A DNA stretch of 64,000 nt, taken from contig KB722754.1 in the NCBI GenBank assembly GCA_000349905.1, forward strand, positions 353,883 to 417,882, in the 5' to 3' direction. The notes beneath the pieces are model-generated. The model had not been told where the DNA came from and did not search any database. It was given only the letters and a program-made list of their open reading frames with translations. The DNA is from Volvariella volvacea V23. Lineage: Eukaryota; Basidiomycota; Agaricomycetes; Agaricales; Pluteaceae. Shown here piece after piece: positions 13,043 through 26,173 of this stretch. The position numbers and the translations under genes are program-made. The stretch's first letter is position 1; each line of letters begins with the position of its first letter.

Positions 13043-16000
13043 ATGCTGGCTGCTGCCGCTCCGTCATCTCCTCCCTCACCGTCCATCATAACGTCCACAC
13101 CGGCAGCGACGATGTCCATCAACCCCGTGGTCGGCAGTGCCAATTCATCGCCTAGCCTAACAACCACAACCACAGCCAGCACGAGCACACAACGTCAAAG
13201 CCTGCTCTCTAACCGTTCGAGCACTCCAGCTTCGTCCCCTTCCCCGGCAATTTCTTTTCAAACCGCCCCACTCATAAGCCCCACTCCGAGCAGTGCATTC
13301 GCATCGCGTCCAGGACACACGTCTCTAACCCCCTCGTTCACCTCGTCCTACTCTCCAACAATCCGAGACTCTGCAACCTCCTCAGAGCTTAATGCTAATG
13401 CTATACACGCTATAACTGCCACAGCTACCGTCCAAGAAGCGCATATCCTTCGTGTAATGGGAGACAACATGATTCACGTCGAGCCAGGCTCCTTGATAAA
13501 ACCTACTCCTACAATACTTTCACGTGGCACCCCTAGTCCCAATCTCAACCAAGACCCTAATACTACAACCACGACCACTACCATCACCGCCCATATTGGC
13601 GCTGGCCCCAGCCCCATCAATTTCATAAATACTCCCTCTGGTCCTCCTCCCCCCTCCCCGCCTGCGAGCGAAGCAGAGCTCGAGCTCGACACCGCACACG
13701 GGACCCTGGAGGCTAGCCCCACTCCATCCGCGACCACCCCCTCAACCCCCGCCGTGGTGGGTCTCGCCAGCCTCACAGCAGCCTCAAGTCCAGCGCTACT
13801 TCAGGCCACGCACAAAACCATCCCCACGCCCAGCCTCCCATCACAACATCAAACGTCCGCCATTGCCGGGAGCCCTAACGTAATTCCTACCTCGCTCCAA
13901 TCACCCTCGATATCCCCTGCTGTGCCCCATATTGATACCAACATAGACAATCACGCAGCGACATCCGTGATAGGAGGAGCGATGACGGCGTCACCGGCGG
14001 CGGATAGTCGCTCCATCATCTTTGAAGAGCCGGAGGCCATGAGTGATCATGCCTCGTTCACGTCGCAGAGCATACGCACTGCGCCCAACACCGGCTCCAT
14101 TGGCCAACCCTCTTCTCCTCACCACCGCCAGCAACCCTCTTCCTCATCCACCACGTCGTCTCAGGTTCTCCAAGGCCCTAGAACACCTTCAATACGCCTT
14201 GCGCCCGAGCCGATGCCTCCAAAAGCACCCATTTCCGCAGACGGATACCTTCAACCACCCGCACCTGGTTCGAGTATGCGACCTGCGCGGCGCAACACTA
14301 CAGGGTCGAACCCTCGCTCGGTCAATCCTTCCAGCTCACGCCAACACCAACGGCTCATCAGCGGTATGAGCATGATAGGTGGACGATCTTCTCAAATCAA
14401 GCCTTTTGCTTTAGATGACGCCGAGCTGGCTGCAGCGACATCCCTCACAACTGGGGAACTGGCCACGGATATTGAGTTGGCGGCTGAACAGATTAGGAGG
14501 GAGAGAATGGAGAAGAGAGCCAAAGCGGAGGCCGAGGCCGCTGCGTTCAAGGATCAACAGGAACAGTATTTGCAGATGCAAGAGAAGGAAAAGGAAAGAA
14601 AGAAGGAGAATAAGGTTGTGGTTGGGAACGTCATCGAGGAAGGGCACGTCAACTATGTGTTGATGTATAACATGCTGACGGGAATTCGAGTTGGTGTAAG
14701 TATACTTCTTTGTTCGTTTTTTCTACTGAAACTCACATGGAGTTGCATCGGAATAGGTCTCACGGTGTCAAGCAAAGATTAGAAGGGATTTGACAGAGGA
14801 GGATTTCCATGCGCGACACAAGTTCTCCTTTGATATGTAAGCCTCACCCCGCACACGCTGCTCGCCGCGCCTCATTCCCCCTTTTAGCATCGGTAACGAA
14901 CTCACACCGTCCGCAAAATACGACTTCAAGTTCAAAGATTACGCTCCCTGGGTGTTCCGCGTTCTCCGAGAAGACCATTTCCACCTCGATCCCGCAGACT
15001 ACCTCCTATCTCTCACCGAAAAATACATCCTCTCCGAACTTGGCTCGCCCGGGAAGTCCGGTTCATTCTTCTATTTCTCCCGAGACTACAGGTTCATCAT
15101 TAAAACTATCCGACATGCGGAGCACAAGTTCTTGTTCTCGATTTTGCCAAGATATTATGAGCACGTGAAGGCTAACCCACATACGCTGCTGTCGAGGTTT
15201 TATGGGTTGCATCGAGTCAAGTTGCCGAGAGGGAAGAAGATTCATTTTGTTATAATGAATAACTTGTTCCCGCCGCATAAGGATATACACGAGACGTATG
15301 ACTTGAAAGGAAGCACAGTTGGACGAGAGTACTCGGAAGAGAAGGCAAAACAGTTGGATATGAAGGGCGTTGTGTTGAAGGACCTGAACTGGATTAACAG
15401 AGGGAAGATGTTGGAGCTTGGGCCGGAGAAGAGAGCGCTGTTGACGGAACAGCTGAGGAGGGACGCGGAGTTTTTAAAGGCGATCAATGTGATGGATTAT
15501 TCGCTGCTTGTTGGGATACATAATATGCAGAGGGGAAATAGGGATAATGTGCGAAAGAATACGCTCAAAGTGTTCCAGGTATGTTGGCGCTCCTTATCAT
15601 CTTCCATTATTTTGTGGCTCTGACACTTGTGCTCTAGCCCAATCTCCCGGCACCAACACGCGCGCCTACCCTTTCTGGGCACCACAAATCCGTCGGTGCC
15701 AAATCTCCCGAAGCGATTGCCATGCGCCGCGCGATGCGGGCATCGGATCTCAAAAAGCTGGGCAAAAACACCGTTCGGTTACCAGACGCCGATACAGGGG
15801 AGAGACAGCACTTTTTATTCTATCAGGATGAGGGAGGGTTGAGGGCTACAGATGAGAACAACGAGCCGACGGCGACAATCTATTATCTGGGTGTTATTGA
15901 TATTTTGACGCCGTATGGATGTGCGAAGAAGGCGGAGCACTTTTGGAAGGGGATGAGTGCTGATAGAGTGAGTGCCTTTTTGATTCTCTTTTTGCGATTG

Positions 16001-16363
16001 CGTTGGGATGGTTAGCTGATGATATTTTGACTTTTTCCGTAATTGCAGCATAAGATCAGTCCCGTCCCACCAGAAGAATACGGGAACCGATTCTTCGACT
16101 TTATGAAAGCTGTTATGCGAGGTGGTGGTGGCGGCGCTAGATTCAAGCCCGACTATAAAGCCGAAAAGGGAAAGGAGAGGGCGGTCGAAGGTCAAGCCCC
16201 TGATCAGGAATTACAAGAAAAGGCAGAGCAACAGCAGCCACAGATACAACAGCAGCCAGTTCAGCTGATCCAAGGACAGGAGATGAAAGAAGTCACGCAT
16301 ATACAGGTGCAAAATGGGGTAGTGCTTCCCGCAGTGTCCGTTGTTGAACCTGGTGCCTCATGA
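13043..16363 (+). CDS. MSS4: Phosphatidylinositol-4-phosphate 5-kinase
   Basis: Makes PI(4,5)P2 from PI4P at the plasma membrane, controlling actin, endocytosis and cell-wall signalling. Five exons: 13043-14695, 14757-14836, 14888-15578, 15638-15967 and 16049-16363; 1,022 residues in frame. The N-terminal ~480 residues are Ser/Thr/Pro-rich and probably disordered, followed by a charged helix. The kinase core starts near residue 540 (GHVNYVLMYNMLTGIRV). It shows the lysine strand RFIIKTI, the GKKIHFVIMNNLFP block, DLKGSTVGR, MDYSLLVGIH, the YLGVIDILTPYG strand, the activation loop KKAEHFWKG and the closing SPVPPEEYGNRF. The KK in the activation loop is the residue type linked to PI4P specificity in this family. 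The C-terminal tail is Gln-rich. All key motifs are present. Confidence 0.95.
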
Positions 16364-17895
16364 GAAGTGGAAGTGTAGGACTGACTCGTCCGAATTCAAG
16401 CTTACTTCCTCCTCCGAATTCTTGCACATCGCTCGTCATCTCGACTATTGGGTTGCTCTCTGCTTTGCTGGATTATGACACCTGGTCCTGTTCTCGTCCT
16501 CGTCCTCTCTCTCGCTGGCGACCTTGTCTCCTGCTGGCGCTTGCGCCTGCGCTCGCTCACTTGGCATATCGACTCAATTTAGACCCTGTCCTCACCTCAC
16601 AGGTATGCATGCATGCTTCAATCTCTCGCGATCAACTCTGCAATCGAACTTTTATGTGCTTATATGTGATATTAAATATTCCCCCGCGCATATATACCTC
16701 CGCTTGATATCCCCCTTCTCCCTCGCATCCTGCCGTGTCTAGAGTTTCCTTTTCCTTTTTTTTTTTCTTTTGCTACTGCTACTGCTGCTCTTGCTTGACT
16801 TAATTCCAAGCAACGCGCGCACGCCCCACGCTCCTTTGATCTACGTTTCCCTCATTGTTTGATATTGATATATACATACAGACATACGACCTTCGACTGT
16901 CTTTTCGTGTGCTATAGTCATACTCTTTGGTCTCGTTTATCAGTGGACCGTCCGTTCCTTACCTCACTCATCACTCTGGTTTTCGACTTGGTTTTGACTT
17001 TCATCTTATCTCGTTTCATTTGGGTCGGGTTTTCTTTCCTCTTCTCGTCTCTCGTTCGCATTTGCGATTGTCTCGTCTGGACATTCATTATACTCTCTAC
17101 TCTCACACACGACGCGCGACGCATTGCATATGTTTCGTTTCCTTTCGTTCCGCTTCTTCTTTTGGCACCTTCTTTTTCCTGGTCTTGGTTTTCTCTCTTT
17201 AAATCTATCTTTCATAGTCGGGATTAAATTTAATAATATCATCTTTTTATATTCGCCACTTCATGCCGCACCGCCTTGTTGCCAACACCCATATTTTATA
17301 TCGGTCTATTATATCACAGTTCGGTTCTTTGAGCTTTTATCCCATGCATGCCCAGGTGCCTGGACCTTCTCAAATTTCGGTTTTACAGTGTCCATGTATC
17401 TGGCTTTGCCTCTTTTTCCAGCTTTGGAATGCTTTATCGTTTTCATTGTATTTCAATTGGGTTGGGATACTCACCCCGATCTCTTCAAGTCCTGATCCTT
17501 AAAGAGGATTCTTTCTCGAGGCCTTGAGTCTCACCTAAAGTTCATTTCGTAGGTTGCGAAGAAGATTACTCTTCTATCGTCACGTTGGCTCTCCCGATTT
17601 GCATAAATATACGTGTTTCATGAAAAAAAAAACCGTCTCTAATTCCTGAAGAGATCCTCACTGGCAGTTACCGTCAATCTGACCACGACCTGCTTGTGTG
17701 GGATCTCACTAGATCTCACTATCCACTATCCATGTGCATTTGCAGCCAAGGTTGGACGGGGTTATCGTCTATTAAATCTGCCAAAGAAGCTAGACCATTG
17801 CCTGTGTAAATTATACTTGTCCATTGCGTTGCAATAAAATGCGTACAAAGTGTGCTGGTTGTAGTTGGCTCTGTCACGGTGGCGCTATGCCTTAC
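16364..17895. other. Intergenic, strongly pyrimidine-rich plus strand
   Basis: About 1 kb of T/C-dominated plus-strand sequence (roughly 16,400-17,500), with runs such as the T-tract near 16,760. The open frames in it (e.g. 16859-17227) are Phe/Leu/Ser-rich, as expected from T-rich DNA, and are not supported as genes. It may be the 3' UTR of the kinase gene or a promoter-like tract. Confidence 0.45.
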
Positions 17896-18710
17896 CTACC
17901 AACACACCAGAACTACGTTCATTACTTCTACCATAAGACACCAACCGAAGAGACCCAACTACCACTCTTTCAGCATATAGCCCGAATGACTTTAAAGTAA
18001 CACACATACCATTACAATGTTATCTGTCAACCAAGCCGAATTCGAATATCCTCTTAGCGTCATCATTGTGTCCAATCTCTCAAGAAGGACCAGCCTTGAC
18101 GTCTTGAGAGCTGAAACGATCATCATTGCCAACCAGTAACAAACCAAGGTCTATCAATTGAAATTGATATCATCATCAAAGCTTCTGGGCGCAATGACCT
18201 CAAGACTAGACGTACTCCACACAACCTAGGCGTCCTTCCCTTCCTCTCGCAACATAACAACACAAAACACATCCCCAACCCCACACTCGTCACTGGGAGA
18301 AACCCAACCCCCAGGTCCGCGATCGCTAAATGCGCAAATTCTGTCACGGACATGCAGAGAGCACCAAACACTGTGATGACATATAGGATGTGGATCCACC
18401 ATTGCAGACGGCCCGGGAGGATGTTGTAGGGCAGGATTAGAGGCTTTTTGTTCATGGTCGAGTAGGTGATGTGCAGGGTGAGGAGGGGGAAGACTACTAT
18501 GAAGAAGAAGGAGGGTACTGGAACGATAACCGTGTCAAGAATACAAGTCGAGGGTGCGCCCTACACACTGTGGTGAGCTCCAACGCCGACATATCATCAA
18601 CATCTCGTACTTACAGGCAGTGAAAACCTATTAGAACAAGACATCAACATAAGTGATCATCCACTCACAGAGCTACCAGAGCTCGTCAGGACGGGGCACA
18701 GGAGGAGGAA
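17896..18710 (-). CDS. Small multi-pass membrane protein (5' end unresolved)
   Basis: An integral membrane protein without an assigned function; the layout resembles small conserved four-to-six-helix fungal proteins. Five exons fit together in one frame: 18710-18677, 18627-18615 (13 nt), 18560-18216, 18150-18010 and 17958-17896. They give at least 198 residues. Hydrophobic segments include VPSFFIVVFPLLTLHI, WWIHILYVITVFGALCM, GVGFLPVTSVGLGMCFVLL, LVCYWLAMMIVSALK and the C-terminal LGLFGWCLMVEVMNVVLVCW. The motif FSLPGAPSTC spans two junctions and supports the 13-nt exon. An acceptor (GTTACAG) before 18710 means the initiator ATG lies in a further upstream exon that I could not fix; 18.72-18.96 kb is the likely place. 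Without splicing only a 110-codon fragment would be seen. Confidence 0.6.
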
Positions 18711-19200
18711 CTGTAACGATTACAAGGACAGGTGGTTACAAAAAAGGCCGCAGGATGCTTGAACCGAAGGGTCAAATTCGGTTCGAATCAGCAGCGGAAT
18801 CCCACACCGTGTCATTGACGTTGCCGTTGAACCGACGTTGATAACCTTTCGGGCTTTCTGGAGCTGATAACCGAAGTATTGATCTAATAACTTCATTGTG
18901 TTGAGTACAATAAATGTAAGAGCTTGTTCATCAGCCTGCAAAGCTTAAGGCTGAAGAAGCCCGTGACACAAGACACAGGTGCCTCACTATTGTTGTCTCG
19001 ACCTTAATGGCGGAAACTCAAGATGAAGATGTTCTTAACCGTCCATGGACGCTGAGTAGGACGACCAGACAATTATTGCATATAATAAAATGAAAGACAT
19101 AATGTACAGCCCTAAGATCAATACAACAGTGGAGTAAATATGCGATGAGTGGGATTGAGAAAGTGTTCAGACGATCTTGAGTATCTAGGAACGTGTCGAA
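18711..19200. other. Intergenic or 5' end of the membrane-protein gene
   Basis: Probably contains the missing first exon and promoter of the minus-strand membrane protein, and the 3' flank of the condensin gene. Nothing else is supported. Confidence 0.35.
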
Positions 19201-22200
19201 TCAATCATCTTCCTCTTGCGTAGGTGCCTTCTTCTTTGAAGCAGCTAAAAACGTAGCGTCAGCGCAAAGTTCCGCAGCTACAGTACAGCATCGTTGTACC
19301 TTTTCTTGCAGCGCGCTTCCTCGCCGCAGCTTTCTTGCCTTCTACCCGCTTCTGTAGTGCTTGATCCTCTTCGCCCTGTTTTCTATGCTCCGACAGAATC
19401 TAGAAAAGGTGCATGAGTTGTGATTAAGAGTGAGCTTAAAACACAAAGAACCAGACACTACGCACCTGCTCAAATTCGTTCAACTCCGAATCGGGTTTAT
19501 CCTTCGACTTGTTTAACCTCGCCTTGGCCAAAATCTCCGTAAACCTCTCGTAAACTACTGCTTCATGTAGTTTATCTCTATAGTATTGCAACCCTTCGAT
19601 AAGCTTCTTAATTGACCTATCAGATTTAAAGGGGAGAAGAGAGAGACAATAAGCAATATCTCTCCATTGTCTTGGGTCTTCTGTGAGACGGAATCGTTGA
19701 CAGAGTTTTTCGACGATGTTCTCTGCTTGTTTTTCCTGGATGAAGTGGATGCGCGTTCAAATGTGTGCCCCAGAGAATGCTAAAGGGCATACCTTATCGA
19801 TGAATTGGAAGATATATTTCATCGTACTTTGGAACGTCTCTTCGTCCACAGCATGATCCCCAACAGACAGGTGACTGATAACTGCGTAATAGCCGAGAGA
19901 TCAGAAACAAACTCAAGGACCGAATCTCCCACTTACCATCAGGCAAGTTATTGTAGATCGCGTTCTCCTTTGTAGACAACTCTGTAAAGAATAACTTTGC
20001 CAAATCCGCAATTCTTGGTTCCGGATCTTCGAGACACTTGGCCATCTCCCCCAGCTGACCCTTCACTTTGATCATCCCGTTCAATATCAAGTGCGTCAAC
20101 ACCATCAAGGTGTTCTTCTTCACTGCCAAATCGCCATCCGACAAGCCCTTGTATAGTTCATTGCTGTTCTCATCAATGATTGTGCTGAAGGACACAGCGA
20201 CATCTCCGAGCGCTATGACGATATTGGAACGAATGTTTGCATCTCGCGACGTTTCCAGGATCTTGAAATACAGCTTATGGTGATTCTCGCAGAATTGGGA
20301 GCTGACACAGAGGAACTTGCTAAACGATAGCGTGGCAGCTGCGCGCAAAGTTTTATTCTGAAGAGCGTATGCTTGAAAAACTGCACGAAAGTGGCGAACT
20401 GGTGGGACGTACCTTGAATATATGCGGGCTTCCGCATATGTGAACGATCATAGGACCGAATACGGCCAACAGAGAATCAGGCCCATATAGTAATTCCGAT
20501 TCACGGACAGCTGCAATACGTTCTCCGATCTCGTCTTCAGCGTTACCAACGACTTGGTCAAGCTCTTCGCCTTCCTTCGACCGAGGGTCGTTACGGGATG
20601 CTTGCTTTTCAGCTAGGCCAACCCGTAACCTGCTTAGATTCGTATAAGCTGTGTAGGATAGGCAACATACCAGCTTGCTTCTCATCCTTCTGTCTCTTCC
20701 ACTCTCGCTCGACGAGTTCAAGGAATACAATCTGCTTGATAGCCACGTGTCCAACGATGAACAGAAGCTGACTCAATTCAAATGCATCCCCGACAATCTT
20801 CTTTTCTCCGCTCTGAGCTTGAGTAGAATCCTGAGCCATCACTTCGTCCGGTGCTTGAGTGGGTTCGGGTTGGTCTTCATCCATAGCATCGGGGTCTGCT
20901 TCTTTGGGCGCAGCATTCTCCTCTTGAGGTTGAGACTGGGATTGCGATTGAGAGCGACTGAAGACTCTCAAGGTAAACTTCTTGATGATCTCGTTGCAGA
21001 GAATGTCGGGGTGTTCACCAAGAGCATAGATCGTGTTGATTGCTTGTTCAGCCATACCAAACCATTCCTTGGTTCGACATGGGTGTTCGATAATTTCTTG
21101 GAGCTTTTTGAAGATAGGGTTATCCATACTGTATCGAACCGTCTTATCAAGCAATGAACCTGGAAAATAATGTCAGGAGTTCGACAAGCATGAAAAAGGG
21201 AGACGGATTCCCACCTTTTACTTTCTTCGTACTGCCATTCAACCGTTGTAGTGCGACGCACGTGTATCGAGCGAGCATCAAGTCATTCTAGAAGGGTATT
21301 CATAATCCGAAGGGTGCTTGAGAGCTCGGGTTAGGACATACCTTGCCCAGCGGTCCCAATCCAATTCTTAGCATGGTGTCGATGTGACCATTTAGTACAG
21401 TACGCTTAGCTAAGGCCAACATCGAAATAATGAGAATCGTCCCTCGGCGTTGGATCTTCGGGATTGTTTTCTCAGCACCTGTTTACCATTGGATCCTCTT
21501 CTTTAAAGCCTGTGCATTGGACGTACTGTAGACCTTCCAGAGTCTTGAAACGACATCTGAGTGAACTTGATTATCCTCCATCATGGTCCGCAGCATCTCC
21601 TCCAAACTCGTCAATTCTGCCAACGTAGCGTCATAAGTTCGTCTGCAAGGGTGAGAGAAGCAGTCGAGCATGAGTACGGTGACCGGAGAGGTGAAGAGTG
21701 CCAGTTACTCAATCATGTTCCTCGCTATCCGATTGACTTGAGCTTTAGGATCCAGATCCGGTACAGCTTCAAAGTACAGACTGCGATAGCACTCCAATAG
21801 ACGTGATCGAATACCCTTAAGCTCTTTGCCATCTTCAGAAGTTGAACTGTTGTTGTCCTTCGACCATATCAGATGAATCATCTTTTTAATACCAGCCTGT
21901 GTCGAATGTAACGATGAGTAAATCACTACAAGCGGTATTCCAGGACCCACATTAGCACTCTCAAAGCGATATTCGTAGGCCACCCTAAAGAACTCCATGG
22001 TCTCTAACACCTCGGCTTTGCTGGTCGAGCCCAATAATTGCTGCAGCATATCCATTGCGCCTTCAATCTGCCTGATGAAGTTTAATGCCTCAGAATAATA
22101 CTTCTTGCGTAACCGAAGCGCCATGAGTTCGTTATTGCTCAAGGCGGCTAGAGCTGCTTGCTCATCGTTGACGGCGGCGACGTCGATTTGGGATTTTCGT

Positions 22201-24149
22201 GGTTTGAGTTTGGTAGGTCGCTTTTTCTTTTTGGGGCGCTCTTCTCCATCGACTGGCATTTGGTCATCATCTCCCTCGTCATCCTCGTCCTCCTCACGTT
22301 CTGTGTCGCCATTCCCTTCATCCTCCTCACTTTCTTCGTCCTCGTCCCCATCAGAATCACCATCAACGGCCATTTCATCTCCTGTGCTTTCTCTGTGAAG
22401 CGCATTAGTACAACATCAAGGCGCGTGTTGATTGTTACACTTCACTTTCTCTGCTTCTTCTTCTTGTTCTTCCCTTCCTCCTCACCTCCTTCTTGACTCT
22501 CTCCCTCCTGTGTTTCATCCTCCTGGATCGCCTTTCCAACCCCTCCCTCAACTCGCGCCAATTCCTCCTTGACTTCCTTGTACTTACTTTCCCATTCCGA
22601 TAATTCTAACGTCCCACCATGAATTAGCCCATACGGATGTGACAATATCAACCGGGTCAGCAAAGTAACGGCATTCTTCCTAACGGTGGCCACTTTATCT
22701 TCCAATGCTGCAATAGCGGCTGCGGTAATGGCCAATCGTTGCTTAGGATATTTGGCTTTCATGTCGCAGAGTTTCGTTAGGACTTGAAGGACTTTGGCAC
22801 GGACGTAGCCCGAGATGTCCATGAGCCGTTCGAGGAGGCTGCCGTAGAGATTGATCACCTGTCTTTTTGACTGCCCTTGATCGACCGCTTCACCCAGAGG
22901 ACTTGCGAGTTCTTGGATCAGGAACCCGATAACTTCAACGATGGCAATACGCATCGGGTAGGCCTGGGTTAGATGTCAACGCTAGACATACCCACAAGTT
23001 CGTAATATGCCACCCACCTCAGAGTCCAGTTGGTTAATCAACAAGGAGAACTGCTTCAAAACCAGCCTTGGAGACAATTCCGCGAACTTTGTCAGGAACC
23101 TTGCGAACGCCCTCGGCCCCTTGTTATCCTGGGAATTGAACGCCTTTCCAGCGATCTCCCTTAGAATTTCTTCGCTTAGTTGAGGGTGGTCAAACTCCTT
23201 CGCCAGAATATGTAGGCATTCCGCCATAGGTTCCGAAAGATGTTCGTAGAATTGGAGGGATTGTGTGATGTGTATCTGAACTGCAAGAGAATGCCCATGG
23301 TGCTTAACTGCAAGACAAATGACTTTATATACGCCAAGTTTGATATCCGGAACCTTCATGTATTGCTCGTTCTCAGTAATATGATAAGCTGGTTTCACGA
23401 GGCAGCTAAGATAGTGCAAGTATCGTTCAGACTCCCGTACAAGCAAGGAAGACAAATTGTTCACCCTATGAATGCATCCCGCTCTGGCGTGGTTGTCCAT
23501 AGCCGCTGTGACTGAATCCTAAGGACTTTGCTGATCAACAACAGAGTCGAAGGAATCTGGTCAATCCACGTCCACGTCTCAACTCTCCTAGCCGCAGAAG
23601 CGGCAGCTCTCGAGCCCCCCCTTCCACCCCCTCTGCCCCCTCTACCCCTCTTCCCTCTCTGTGCAACCGGCGCAACACTTGCCGCTCCCTCCTCATCCGT
23701 GCTCCTCGTCTTCTCTGCAGCCATGGAGAACCATTGCAACAAGAAGGCGTACATCTCCAAGACTATCCGTCGTGCCGTATAGGAATCTTGGTCCCCGCTA
23801 TCTATGTCTCGCATTGTCGCTTCGAATTCAGACTGAAAGCCAGAGGTGATCGAGTCGAGAAGTTTGCTCATGATATTCCCCGGGAGTGCCTCTGAGTACT
23901 TCAAGAGACTTCTATAGACATCAAAAACTTCCGGATCGCGAATAGCATCGCTAGCCTCTGCTGTGGCTTCCACAGCGGCTGGAATAAGTGCAAGTTAGTT
24001 GTGTCGGGGTGACTGGCGGGGTTGGTAATCATACCTTCGAGGAGGCGCAGGGGATCTTCGCTATTGGGGTCATGCTCGTTAGGGATATCGTATTCTGATA
24101 TATTTTGCAGGTGCTGCAGCTCCTCCTGTAGCTCAAAGCCGTCGGCCAT
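19201..24149 (-). CDS. YCS4: Condensin complex subunit 1 (Ycs4/Cnd1, NCAPD2-like)
   Basis: HEAT-repeat subunit of condensin, which compacts and resolves mitotic chromosomes with SMC2/SMC4. The ATG at 24149 begins MADGFELQEELQHL; the last exon ends KKAPTQEEDD at 19201. Many short introns interrupt it. Blocks in order are the N-terminal domain (FDVYRSLLKYSEALPGNI, MYAFLLQWF), HEAT repeats (LLERLMDISGYVRAKVLQVL, KVATVRKNAVTLLTRLI), a long acidic stretch then KKKKRPTKLKPRK near 22.2-22.35 kb, and more helical repeats. The conserved C-terminal Cnd1 domain follows (NIRSNIVIALGDVAVSFS, LAVKKNTLMVLTHLILNGMI, EDPEPRIADLAKLFF). A basic tail (KKAAARKRAARK) may bind DNA. The N-terminal third carries an RGG-like insert (GRGGRGGGRGG) near 23.64 kb. 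I estimate about 1,300-1,400 residues; not every splice site was fixed. Confidence 0.9.
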
Positions 24150-24438
24150 GATGACGGTGGTGGTGAGATTGTTAAGCGCGGTTGTCACGCAACGCGTGAC
24201 GTGTCGCGTCCTTGTCACACCGTGAGATCAAAAGCAACGATTATATTCCCAACCAGAGCCCAAATGAACTAGAAACAAAAATGAAACTCTAGTCTAGCAA
24301 AGAAAATGTTCGAAAGCGAAAGATATCCAAATTTGAGCAGGAAGTGGTTTCAAGTCGATATCCAACCCGTATCATATCCCTGGTATATCGGCCTAAGTTG
24401 AACACGATGGATATTTTGGATGAGCACAGGTGATCCAA

Positions 24439-26173
24439 TCATCGAGAAGTGGATGTCAATTTGTCGGGCTCATCAGCCTTGTTGACGATCACTGCGCCAG
24501 TCATCAAGGATGAAAAAGCAAGCATGAGGGAGCTTGCTGTGAGTACGGTGTAACGGGCGGAGGAAACGCCCGTCAAAAGCGAGACGACGACAAAGATATT
24601 CAAGGGCACTCTGAATAATGATGACAGCTACAATACGGGTCAGCACAATGGTTGGCGACCCCCTTCAAACTGGCTTACCGTCGCGCGGTGTTCATTCGAT
24701 ATTAGGGTCCCCCGAAGCATCCCTTGTACAGGATAATACATCCCCACACAGGCTTCAAAAGCACAGAACGCCCAAAACCTAACCTTCTCGTCCATCGAGG
24801 AAACACTCGAAGCCAAGGCGAAAGCGCTTAATGCACAAACGAAGCTACTAAGTTTTGCATGTAAGCTCAACGAGGCAGCGCTTGATTCGGCAGAGTTTGT
24901 TGACTTGATTGGAAGCAAAAGTGTTGAGATGGCAGTGTATAAGATGGATCCTAGCATCATGCAGATCATGAAGGATGAGAACACGTAGCCGAGAGGTGGA
25001 GAGGATGTAGCGGCTTCCTGGAGTGATGGGACCCAGATGAAGACGAAAAGGTACATGGACCCTTCGAAACATGTTTGAGTTAACCCAAGAACCAGGAGTA
25101 GTGGATCTACAGGGAAGGTAAATTAGCTATTGAGTTCTATAGGGTCGCATCCATGAGGATTTACCTTGTCGTACAATACGCCACGCTTGACCTAACCTCT
25201 TCACTTGGAAGAGGTCATCAGCAGATCCACTATGTGCGCCATAGTTCTCCGTCCAGGTGGTCTTTATTATCGCGTATCCCAACATCAACAATGCACCACT
25301 AGCCATAAACGGCGTTGCGTATGAATCGAAGCTGTGTACCAGCTGATTGCTAACCACACCAGCACTGGTCGCCACAAAACCATTGACTAGGGTAGCCCTG
25401 CCCATGATAGTCGATAGATCGGCTTGCGGAAGCGCGAGCGAATTTGCGGACGATATCAGCCATGATTCAAAGGCAGAGAAGAGAATTGAAGTTGATATTC
25501 CACCGAGGACGCGTCCAACGAGCAATACGGGGAGAGAGGGGAATAGAATGCAAATGCAAGCTAGTGTGTAGGCAATGCAGAACGCCAAGCACGATTTCTT
25601 CCGACCGCTATATCCCCGAGAACAAAGGGAGAGACGAAGAGCAGTTAATCACACATGCTCCTCCAAGTTATTCGTAAAAATAACTTTATAGGAATGGATA
25701 CATACTGTTGATCAGCCCATACACCTATTAGCGGCGCCGTCAAACCCGCAGACATAAACCCGGTAACAAACAAGACAGCAACAACCCTCTCTGGGAAGTT
25801 ATATTGCTCCCGGTATAGCGAGTAGATATATGGGCCCTGTAACCAATCCGCTCCTGAAAATAAGTTGTCATTGCCAGATGAGCGGATAAAGTTCTTTGCC
25901 AAGATGAAGGATAAATTAAGGAATGTTCAATCAACGTAACTTACCCATAACGATTGCATATACCACCAGGTAGTGCCGCGACAGCGTCGAATACGCGCTT
26001 GAGGATCCACTCTGCAGAGTTTCGAGTCTGTGCTCCGCGGATTCACGGGAGTGTGTCTGGCGCTGGCGCTTCGCCGACATGTAGTTTTCAACTGCAAGGG
26101 CTACCAAGCATACACCCGCGAGGAGGATTAGTTGACGCTCATAAAAGCCGCTCATTACGCCTAGTAGAGTCAT
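24439..26173 (-). CDS. MFS transporter, MFSD5/molybdate-anion type
   Basis: A multi-pass plasma- or organelle-membrane transporter. Fungal, plant and animal members of this family (MFS_5, MFSD5) include molybdate importers, so the substrate is inferred. ATG at 26173 (MTLLGVMSGFYERQ); stop at 24439 after DEPDKLTSTSR. Visible blocks are YAIVMGADWLQGPYIYSLYREQY, APLIGVWADQHGRKKSC, GRVLGGISTSILFSAFESWL, LGLTQTCFEGSMYLFVFIWVPSLQ, the long CALSAFALASSVSS segment, FEACVGMYYPVQGMLRG and RVPLNIFVVVSLL. About 12 hydrophobic segments can be counted across several short exons. The intron joining ADQ to GRKK lies near 25.6-25.7 kb. It is in tandem with methyltransferase copy 2, with 240 bp between them. 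A short coding exon upstream of 26173 cannot be excluded. Confidence 0.85.

Noticed and set aside
13474..13776. Gly/Val-rich minus-strand frame inside the PI4P 5-kinase gene
   Set aside because: It is the mirror of the Pro/Thr-rich N-terminal exon and has no independent support.
16859..17495. Hydrophobic plus-strand frames that look like membrane proteins
   Set aside because: T-rich DNA automatically encodes Phe/Leu/Ser; there are no splice sites or motifs that make a gene.
18770..18800. GGTTCGAATC, resembling a tRNA T-loop/B box
   Set aside because: No A box or acceptor-stem pairing at the right distance. No tRNA was found by reading the window; a tRNAscan run would be decisive.
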